Both the position numbers and the translations under genes were made by a program. Source: Pseudoduganella lutea (lineage in GTDB: Bacteria; Pseudomonadota; Gammaproteobacteria; Burkholderiales; Burkholderiaceae_D). From it: DNA of 64,000 bases. Numbering within the stretch: the stretch's first letter is position 1; each line of letters opens with the position of its first letter. The notes beneath the pieces are model-generated. The model did not search any database. It was not told the DNA's origin and saw nothing but the letters and a program-made list of their open reading frames with translations. This document shows positions 59,022 to 64,000 of the stretch, piece by piece. The stretch spans positions 6,944,001-7,008,000 of the forward strand of contig NZ_CP035913.1 in assembly GCF_004209755.1 (NCBI RefSeq), written 5' to 3'.

Positions 59022-59804
59022 ATGGCTGATCTACTTGACATCACTGAAGTCACCCGCATGACGGGCCTGACAGCGCGGGCGCTCAGATTCTATGAGGCCC
59101 GAGGGCTTTTGCAACCTGTGCGAGATTCCTCCGGACGCCGACAGTACGGGACAGCGCAGCTCGAAGCGCTACACCGCATCATGGCAATGAAACGTGCCGG
59201 GTTAACGCTGGCGCAAATTCAATCCATGACTGCAGGCCCGCGCCCCGACTTGCATTCGATCGTGGCTGCCCAAATCCAGGTACTCGAGGCGCGCGAGCGC
59301 GAAGTCGCGGCCGCAAGAGAGTTGCTTGCATCCATTTTGTCCCGCATCGAGCGTAACGAGCCAATCGATGTCGCGACATTCTGCTCGCTGATACGACAAG
59401 GAGAAAACGCGATGTCTCAAGTAAAACTCGATGCATTGGCTTCCCAATACATGAGCGCCGAGCAAAACCTGGCGTTCAAGGAAGCAGTGCAAGCGCTGCC
59501 GGCCGACTTCGATGCCGAAGTCCATGACAGGAAATGGCAGGCGCTCAGTGCGCGGATCAAGTCAGCGCTTCCACTCGATCCAGGAAGCCCTGCTGCCCAG
59601 GCCTTCCTTGATGAATGGAATGAATTGGCGGCGCCCTACATCGCAGCGTGTTCAGCAGAGGCGTTAAAGGGCGTCAGCAACATGCATGAGCACATCGAGG
59701 AATGGGACCGCGAAGTCGACGGGCCATTCGATGCGGAAGTGTTCAGGTTTCATCAGGCGGCGCAAAGGGCACGTGACGCCATGCACGGACCTGCGGATCG
59801 GTAG
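59022..59804 (+). CDS. MerR-family regulator with TipAS-like C-terminal domain
   Basis: This 260-residue regulator has a MerR winged HTH (DITEVTRMTGLTARALRFYEAR, then RRQYGTAQLEALHRI), a coiled-coil dimer helix (about 75-110) and a C-terminal helical domain resembling TipAS (DRKWQALSARIKSAL; DPGSPAAQAFLDEWNEL), which binds small molecules such as antibiotics. The start codon is 7 bases from the -10, so the mRNA should begin at or next to the ATG. No target gene is coded beside it, so it may regulate only itself locally. Confidence 0.82.
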   Translation: MADLLDITEVTRMTGLTARALRFYEARGLLQPVRDSSGRRQYGTAQLEALHRIMAMKRAGLTLAQIQSMTAGPRPDLHSIVAAQIQVLEAREREVAAARELLASILSRIERNEPIDVATFCSLIRQGENAMSQVKLDALASQYMSAEQNLAFKEAVQALPADFDAEVHDRKWQALSARIKSALPLDPGSPAAQAFLDEWNELAAPYIAACSAEALKGVSNMHEHIEEWDREVDGPFDAEVFRFHQAAQRARDAMHGPADR

Positions 59805-59988
59805 GGGCCCAAAATGCGTAATACATTAAGCAGCCTTGTAGCAGGCCTGATAGCCTTATGTTTCCGTTCCAACGTCCGCTTTGGGGCGGGCGCTGCCTGT
59901 CTGGACAGTCTGTAACTTTTCCAGTTCGGCAACCTGCTATGCTGGAGCGAACGGTCTGGTTCGGCCAGGAGCAGCCATCGGAGAGATG

Positions 59989-60360
59989 ATGAATTGGGAA
60001 CCAATTTCAGAAGCATGCTTGTGCGACGAAATCAGAAGTGCAGAAGGCCGAATGAGTCCCCGGGTCCTCCGCCTACGGGAAGCCATCAAAATTCCTCCTG
60101 AAAAGTGGGTTGAACCAACATATGGCACCGTTGGCGGAGGCTTTTGGGTTGTGGCCATCATCGGCAACAGGGTTATTTGGTTCAACGATATCGAAGTTGG
60201 TTTTAACTGTTCTTTATACGTGGCCGCCGGTCAGCTTGCCGAGTATTTTTGCAACCAGGATCAGCTTGAGATAGCCGTTCAAAATGTCCTGGCGATCATC
60301 GAAACGGGCAAAGATTCGATCGCGCGGTGCTCCGCCCCCGTTCCAAGAGAATGGCAGTAA
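59989..60360 (+). CDS. small conserved protein of unknown function
   Basis: This 123-residue protein has no signal or membrane helix. Striking features are many Trp and aromatic residues (MNWEPIS, KWVEPTYG, GGGFWVVAIIGNRVIWFNDIEVGFN, EYFCNQDQLE). The run with WFNDIE-x-GFN and the C-terminal helix look like a family I have seen beside immunity and antitoxin genes, but I cannot name it. GGAG 5 nt before 59989 selects that start. GC content is clearly lower than the window average. Confidence 0.65.
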   Translation: MNWEPISEACLCDEIRSAEGRMSPRVLRLREAIKIPPEKWVEPTYGTVGGGFWVVAIIGNRVIWFNDIEVGFNCSLYVAAGQLAEYFCNQDQLEIAVQNVLAIIETGKDSIARCSAPVPREWQ

Positions 60361-60468
60361 AAGTCAAATATCGAAGGTCCGGTGTGGGGCGGAACCGACG
60401 TCATCATGAGGGTTCCGGACAGTGGTGATCCTGCCCCGGATTTCAACAGCCGATATACCCGCAGGTAG
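60361..60468 (+). pseudogene. coding-like tail in frame after the stop at 60360
   Basis: After the TAA of the preceding gene, the same frame stays open for 35 codons and reads like protein (EGPVWGGTDVIMRVPDSGDPAP, then DFNSRYTRR and stop). It has no start codon. Either it is the C-terminal remnant of another lost gene or the upstream gene once extended through it. I cannot identify the family. Confidence 0.35.
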
Positions 60469-60480
60469 ACTCGCGTGGGA

Positions 60481-61683
60481 TCAGGCAGTGGGAGACAATT
60501 GCGCCAGCGATTCCGGCACCGGTGCCGGGCTGGAATGGGCAGCGATCCAATCGCTTAGTTCGCGGCCAAAAACACGCAGGCGGGCAGTCTCGACCTGCCG
60601 GCGCTTGTAGGCCTCGTGGCTGGACGGACCGGACATGCTGCGCTGATGGCTTTCCTTGTCCATCAGTTGCAGCTCATAGTCGAAGAAAAAGCCAACGTCA
60701 TACTCCTGGCCCGCCGTTTCAGGATAGCCTTGTTCGGCCTGCAAATGGATCATCTTGCGCACGGTCACTTGAATGCTGCTGAAATCATCGCCGCTGTGGG
60801 GATTGTCGGCGCGAGTCTGGCGCTTGGCGACGGCCAGCAGTTCCGCGTCCATCCTTTGCAAAAGCTCTGTCGGATAATCGTGGCTGCGCTCAAGCATCAA
60901 GCGGTATTTCACGAAAATTTCCTTGGCAGCTTCCAGGTCGAGCAATGTATTGCGGGTGCGGTTGGACTCGATGTTGGTGATCGAAAGGATGTGCGCGCGC
61001 TGCAGGGTCTCCAATGCGAGCAAGCATTCAAAACGGGTACCGAACACGAGGCGCACGCCCAGGTGGTCGTAAATGTCCTGCGCGAGATAAGCGGCCTTTT
61101 GTAGAAGCTTGAGCAGGATACTGTTGCGGCCCTTGTTTCGCTTGCGTTCAAGATGGTGCAGTGGCAGGCATAGTTCGCCGTCGGACAGGAAATAATGACC
61201 CGTGTCGTCTTCGTGGATCACCTCATCCAGCGTTGCAAAGACTTGATCGCGAATCGTATTGAAGTGGCGCAGCTCCAGGTTGTTGTCGATGTAGAAAATC
61301 GCATGCATCACCTTCAGAATGGCACACGACCACATGCGCTGTTCGCAATTATGCTGTGCGTGGTGGGATGCGTAGACCAGCAGCTGGACTGGATCGTCCG
61401 GCGCGTACACATCGCGCGGAATGAGCTTTTCCTGGCCCGGTTGCAAAAAAGTGCTTCTGATGAAATCGACTGCCTCGCTGTGGCAGTTGCGGATGATGTC
61501 GCGGGCGACCGGCTGGTTCAGGTCATAGCCGTATTCGCGCACGAATTCGCGCGCGTCATGCAAGTTGCGCAACGCGAGTGATCCCAGATCGATCGCCGAG
61601 CGGCCACTGGCCATGGCCCCCAGATAGCCCCAATTCAACGAAAACTTGCGCTTGCTCTCGAGCGTAGGCCGAAATTCGCTCAT
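60481..61683 (-). CDS. uncharacterised protein with RelA/SpoT-like nucleotidyltransferase motifs
   Basis: This is a 400-residue cytoplasmic protein. Residues 182-192 (RNKGRNSILLK) match the RxKxxxSxxxK ATP-binding motif of ppGpp synthetases. D203IYD206HLGVR211LVF matches the metal-binding DxxDxxG(V)R motif, S303 lies in SSIQVTV where synthetases have YxSxH, and YE337LQ339L matches the catalytic E(I/V)Q strand. The spacing D206-E337 is longer than usual (extra helices around 245-290). The N-terminal 180 residues are helical with His/Cys-rich HHAQHNCEQRMWSCAILKVMH, vaguely like the last helix of an RSH hydrolase domain. ATG at 61683 has AAGG upstream; a Met 60 bp earlier is possible. Activity is an inference; the Tyr and His of the synthetase YxSxH and the RT after EQI are absent. 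Confidence 0.6.
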   Translation of the reverse strand: MSEFRPTLESKRKFSLNWGYLGAMASGRSAIDLGSLALRNLHDAREFVREYGYDLNQPVARDIIRNCHSEAVDFIRSTFLQPGQEKLIPRDVYAPDDPVQLLVYASHHAQHNCEQRMWSCAILKVMHAIFYIDNNLELRHFNTIRDQVFATLDEVIHEDDTGHYFLSDGELCLPLHHLERKRNKGRNSILLKLLQKAAYLAQDIYDHLGVRLVFGTRFECLLALETLQRAHILSITNIESNRTRNTLLDLEAAKEIFVKYRLMLERSHDYPTELLQRMDAELLAVAKRQTRADNPHSGDDFSSIQVTVRKMIHLQAEQGYPETAGQEYDVGFFFDYELQLMDKESHQRSMSGPSSHEAYKRRQVETARLRVFGRELSDWIAAHSSPAPVPESLAQLSPTA

Positions 61684-61751
61684 GTCTACTGCCTTGATTT
61701 GCTGTCTTCGATCAAGTATCCGGCTGTTCGGTATCGAGGTCAATCAATATC

Positions 61752-61769
61752 TGATGCATCGGTGTATCA
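61752..61769. promoter_or_regulatory. inverted repeat in the divergent region, possible operator
   Basis: TGATGCA-TCGG-TGTATCA is a 7-bp inverted repeat with one mismatch, 69 bp upstream of the RelA/SpoT-like start. A TTGATA on the minus strand overlaps it and could be a -35. The binder is unknown. Confidence 0.35.
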
Positions 61770-61913
61770 AATCTGGCCGCTGGCCAAGTATTTCCGACAC
61801 CCTGCGTATCTTCATTTCCGTGAATTGCGCACTGTTACACGCAAACAGCCAGCATAGGTTCGTTCGCATCTTCCTGCATGCCTCTGCCGTGCGCGGTGCC
61901 AATCATGCAGCAC

Positions 61914-61948
61914 TTGCAGGCGATCCGGAAACGGAGTATAACGACTCC
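61914..61948 (+). promoter_or_regulatory. promoter and operator of the Xre-RES toxin-antitoxin operon
   Basis: TTGCAG (61914-61919) and TATAAC (61937-61942) are 17 bp apart. The inverted repeat GGAGT-ATAACG-ACTCC (61933-61948) straddles the -10, a good position for autorepression by the Xre antitoxin. Confidence 0.55.
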
Positions 61949-61963
61949 AGATACGGAGGAATT

Positions 61964-62425
61964 ATGCATTTACCCCTTGCCCAACACAACGGTTTTCCCT
62001 ATATCTATCCAACATCGCGCTACGAGCCCGTTGCGCCCGTCGACCTGAATGACCGGGAACAGCGCGAGCGCCTCTCGCAGTCGGCCCTGAAGGGCTTCTT
62101 CAAGCTGAAGGATGCATGGAACGTGCGCGACGACGATGCCCGCGAGCTGCTGGGCGGCCCGTCCAGCAGTGCCTTCTATGAATGGAAGCGCAATCCCGCC
62201 CGCGTCCTCGAAGTGGACCGCATCACCCGCATTTCCTACCTGCTCGGCATCTACAAATCCCTGCACATCATCTACGGCGACAAGCTCGCCGACGAATGGG
62301 TGCACCTGCCCAACAAGAACGCCATTTTCAAGGGCAGCACGCCACTGGCCTACATGCTGGCCGGTGGGCTGCTGGCGATGCAGACCGTCCGCAAGCTCGT
62401 CGACGCGCGCCGGGGAGGCCTGTAA
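61964..62425 (+). CDS. Xre/MbcA/ParS-type antitoxin (DUF2384)
   Basis: This 153-residue antitoxin neutralises the RES toxin encoded next. The N-terminal half is an Xre-like HTH (LSQSALKGFFKLKDAWNVRDDDARELLGG, SSSAFYEWKRNP). The C-terminal half is the toxin-binding MbcA/ParS domain (RITRISYLLGIYKSLHIIYG, WVHLPNKNAIFKGSTPLAYMLAGG). GGAGGA lies 5-8 nt before the ATG and fixes the start. The toxin start follows the stop without a gap. Confidence 0.92.
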   Translation: MHLPLAQHNGFPYIYPTSRYEPVAPVDLNDREQRERLSQSALKGFFKLKDAWNVRDDDARELLGGPSSSAFYEWKRNPARVLEVDRITRISYLLGIYKSLHIIYGDKLADEWVHLPNKNAIFKGSTPLAYMLAGGLLAMQTVRKLVDARRGGL

Positions 62426-63130
62426 TTGCCGGCCACCACGGTGTTGCCCGTGCCGCCGCTGCGGCAGTTGCGCCAGTTCGATACCTGCCGGCTGATTCCG
62501 TCGCGTTTCGCGGACGTGGAAGATTCCGTGCTGGCGCCGCTGGCCGACAACGAAGGCGAACTGGCCGACCTGTTCGAACTCGATAACGCCACGAATGCCC
62601 GGCTGCTGGCCGAACACGGCGGCGCACCCGGCATCGGCGTCGATGAACTGCTGTCCCGCGTGCCGAATTTCCGGATCGTCAATGCCGCGTTCACGTACCC
62701 CCGGCCGGAAGGCAGCCGCTTCAACGATGGCGAGCGTGGTGCCTGGTACTGCGCGTTCGAGCCCGAGACGGCGCTGGCCGAGGTCATCTTCCACAAGACG
62801 GTCGAGTACGCTGAGATCGACCGTTTCGACGACAGCGTGAGCTACCAGGCCATGCTGGCCGATTTCACGGCCCCGTTCCACGACATTCGCGGCTTGCCGG
62901 AGTTCGCGCCCTGCCTCGCGCCCGACAGTTATGAAACGTCGCAACTGCTGGCCGAGCGACTGCTGGTGGCCGGCGCGACCGGCATCATCTACCCCAGCGT
63001 GCGCCGTCCCGCCGGCACCTGCCTCGCGTGCTTCCGGCCCGCGCTGGTCGGCAATGTTCGCAAAGGGCTGGCCTATCGGTTAACATGGCAAGGTAGCCCG
63101 GTGCCCGTCGTCGAGCCGCGCACCCCCTGA
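62426..63130 (+). CDS. RES-domain toxin (NAD+-degrading)
   Basis: This 234-residue toxin of the RES family degrades NAD+ in characterised relatives (MbcT, ParT-like enzymes). Conserved polar residues are Arg98 (GSRFN), Tyr108 (AWYCAFEPETALAE) and Glu119, with a later YPSVRRPAGTCLACFRP carrying the Ser-Arg pair. It starts with TTG directly after the antitoxin TAA, with GGAGG about 8 nt upstream inside the antitoxin gene; the weak codon would keep toxin below antitoxin. All key residues look intact, so the toxin should be active. Confidence 0.9.
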   Translation: MPATTVLPVPPLRQLRQFDTCRLIPSRFADVEDSVLAPLADNEGELADLFELDNATNARLLAEHGGAPGIGVDELLSRVPNFRIVNAAFTYPRPEGSRFNDGERGAWYCAFEPETALAEVIFHKTVEYAEIDRFDDSVSYQAMLADFTAPFHDIRGLPEFAPCLAPDSYETSQLLAERLLVAGATGIIYPSVRRPAGTCLACFRPALVGNVRKGLAYRLTWQGSPVPVVEPRTP

Positions 63131-63186
63131 AATCCCAACAAATTCCAGCAAATTCCAGAAATCCGGCAGAACCCGGCAAACCCAGC
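63130..63186 (+). repeat. degenerate tandem repeat, about 10-bp period, before the DUF2288 gene
   Basis: Six units of 9-10 bp follow one another (AAATCCCAAC, AAATTCCAGC, AAATTCCAG, AAATCCGGC, AGAACCCGGC, AAACCCAGC) from the RES stop to the next start codon. The DUF2288 gene has no Shine-Dalgarno because the repeat fills its leader. Confidence 0.6.
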
Positions 63187-63504
63187 ATGCAATTGAATCC
63201 TGACAAAGATATCGAACTCCGCCAGAAGGTAAACCGCGAAACGGGCCGCCTGCCGTGGACCGAACTGATGCGCCACTTCGCTTCCGGCAACGTGGTGTGG
63301 ATCGCGGACGAGATGGACCTCGTGGAAGTGGCCGTGCGCATCGCCCATGACGACAAGGCCAGCGTGGGCCAGTGGATGGCCGCCGGCCAGATCGCCAAGG
63401 TATCGGACCGGCAGGCACAGGAATGGCTGGAGGCAGATGCCTCGCTGTGGGCCTGCGTCATCAGCCCGTTCATCCTCGTCCAGCAGCAAAAAAAGCCGCA
63501 CTGA
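63187..63504 (+). CDS. DUF2288 family protein
   Basis: This 105-residue protein matches DUF2288: NRETGRLPWTELMRHFASGNVVWIADEMDLVEVAVRIA (residues 16-53 in that order) and a central helix, then WLEADASLWACVISPFILVQQ. Function unknown. It starts 57 bp after the RES stop and precedes a DUF817 gene by 16 bp. Confidence 0.78.
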   Translation: MQLNPDKDIELRQKVNRETGRLPWTELMRHFASGNVVWIADEMDLVEVAVRIAHDDKASVGQWMAAGQIAKVSDRQAQEWLEADASLWACVISPFILVQQQKKPH

Positions 63505-63520
63505 CGGGCCGGGCGCACCG

Positions 63521-64000
63521 ATGCTCGCTCCGCTCGACGCCCACCTGACCGATGCCCGGCCGCGCCAACTCCGGCCGGTCCTCCGACCGCTCGTCGAGTT
63601 CCTGTACTTCGGCATCAAGGAAGCCCGCGCGTGCCTGTTCGCAGGCCTGTTCTTCCTCGCCATGTTCTGCATGCCGCGCGCCGGCCTGTTCGGCATTCCC
63701 CGCTACGATGCGCTGCTGGTCGTGGCCCTCGCCATCCAGGCGTGGATGCTGGTCACGCGCCTGGAGACATGGGATGAAGTGAAGGCCATCGGCCTGTTCC
63801 ACGTGGTCGGTTTCGCGCTCGAAGTGTTCAAGACCCAGGTCGGCTCCTGGACCTATCCGGACTTCGGCTACACGAAACTGTTCGGCGTGCCGCTGTTCTC
63901 CGGCTTCATGTACGCGGCCATCGGCAGCTACATCATCCAGGCCTGGCGCCTGCTCGACCTGCGCATCCGGCACCACCCGCCGTATCCGATGGCGGCCGCG
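63521..64000 (+). CDS. DUF817 family membrane protein (3' end beyond the window)
   Basis: The first 160 codons are present and open to the window edge. Hydrophobic helices (LFAGLFFLAMFCM; YDALLVVALAIQAWMLV; FSGFMYAAIGSYIIQAW) and the blocks GIKEARACLF, FEVFK-like FALEVFKTQVGSWTYPDFGYTKLFGVPLFSGFMY match DUF817 proteins of about 270 residues. Function is unknown. ATG at 63521 fits the family start though no good Shine-Dalgarno is visible. Confidence 0.8.
   Translation, partial: MLAPLDAHLTDARPRQLRPVLRPLVEFLYFGIKEARACLFAGLFFLAMFCMPRAGLFGIPRYDALLVVALAIQAWMLVTRLETWDEVKAIGLFHVVGFALEVFKTQVGSWTYPDFGYTKLFGVPLFSGFMYAAIGSYIIQAWRLLDLRIRHHPPYPMAAA

Noticed and set aside
1..64000. CRISPR arrays, tRNA/rRNA genes, prophage and insertion sequences.
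   Set aside because: No regularly spaced repeats, cloverleaf-like or rRNA-like stretches, integrase, transposase or phage structural genes were seen.

Overview
The window is high-GC (about two thirds G+C by eye), densely coding chromosomal DNA. It most resembles a betaproteobacterium of the Oxalobacteraceae (Massilia/Duganella/Pseudoduganella-like). This is an inference from a PEP-CTERM protein, a lolC-lolD-tatD-comEC / recJ arrangement, polysaccharide and lignin-aromatic catabolism, and family-level look of the proteins. I see no rRNA, tRNA, CRISPR array, insertion sequence or prophage.

0.2-5.2 kb: a lone type IV pilin-like protein, a PEP-CTERM protein, a secreted GH116-type glycosidase with a CBM6-like tail, and a DJ-1/PfpI protein. 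5.3-14.3 kb: a ferulate module. A lipoprotein tannase/feruloyl esterase releases ferulate. An ech-vdh-fcs operon converts feruloyl-CoA to vanillate and ends in an orphan periplasmic binding protein. A nearby MarR gene is the likely regulator: the same palindrome (TATCAGG-N3-CCTGATA) occurs twice at the ech promoter and once, inside a 37-bp perfect palindrome, before the esterase.

14.4-27.4 kb: dihydrofolate reductase, an arginine/lysine/ornithine decarboxylase with a structured leader, an unusual membrane-anchored zincin-like protein, a Cpx-type envelope-stress system (CpxA/CpxR-like pair, Spy/CpxP-like protein, Tat lipoprotein intradiol dioxygenase) with three tandem CpxR-box-like sites, a lipoprotein hydrolase, dCTP deaminase, an alpha/beta hydrolase, and a class II aldolase plus small tautomerase. 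27.5-34.7 kb: a LysR regulator divergent from a tightly overlapping malonate decarboxylase operon (mdcABCDEGH). 34.7-44 kb: a PAS hybrid histidine kinase, superoxide dismutase, a GntR-controlled NitT/TauT-type ABC importer, a GH43 glycosidase, and a DoxX-TetR pair. 44-58.7 kb: a TonB-dependent receptor, an unrecognised membrane protein, comEC, tatD, lolD, two tandem LolC/E-type permeases, a phosphoglycerate-mutase-like protein and recJ.

58.7-63.1 kb is an accessory patch that begins exactly at the recJ stop and is visibly lower in GC up to about 61.96 kb. It holds a decayed SUKH (SMI1/KNR4) immunity-type fragment, a MerR/TipAS-like regulator on a 19-bp-spacer promoter with an apparently leaderless start, a small orphan protein followed by an in-frame coding-like tail, a 400-residue protein carrying RelA/SpoT synthetase motifs in an otherwise unfamiliar sequence, and an Xre/MbcA-RES toxin-antitoxin pair. 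The RelA/SpoT-like protein next to the RES toxin is the most interesting item. The window ends with DUF2288 and a truncated DUF817 gene.
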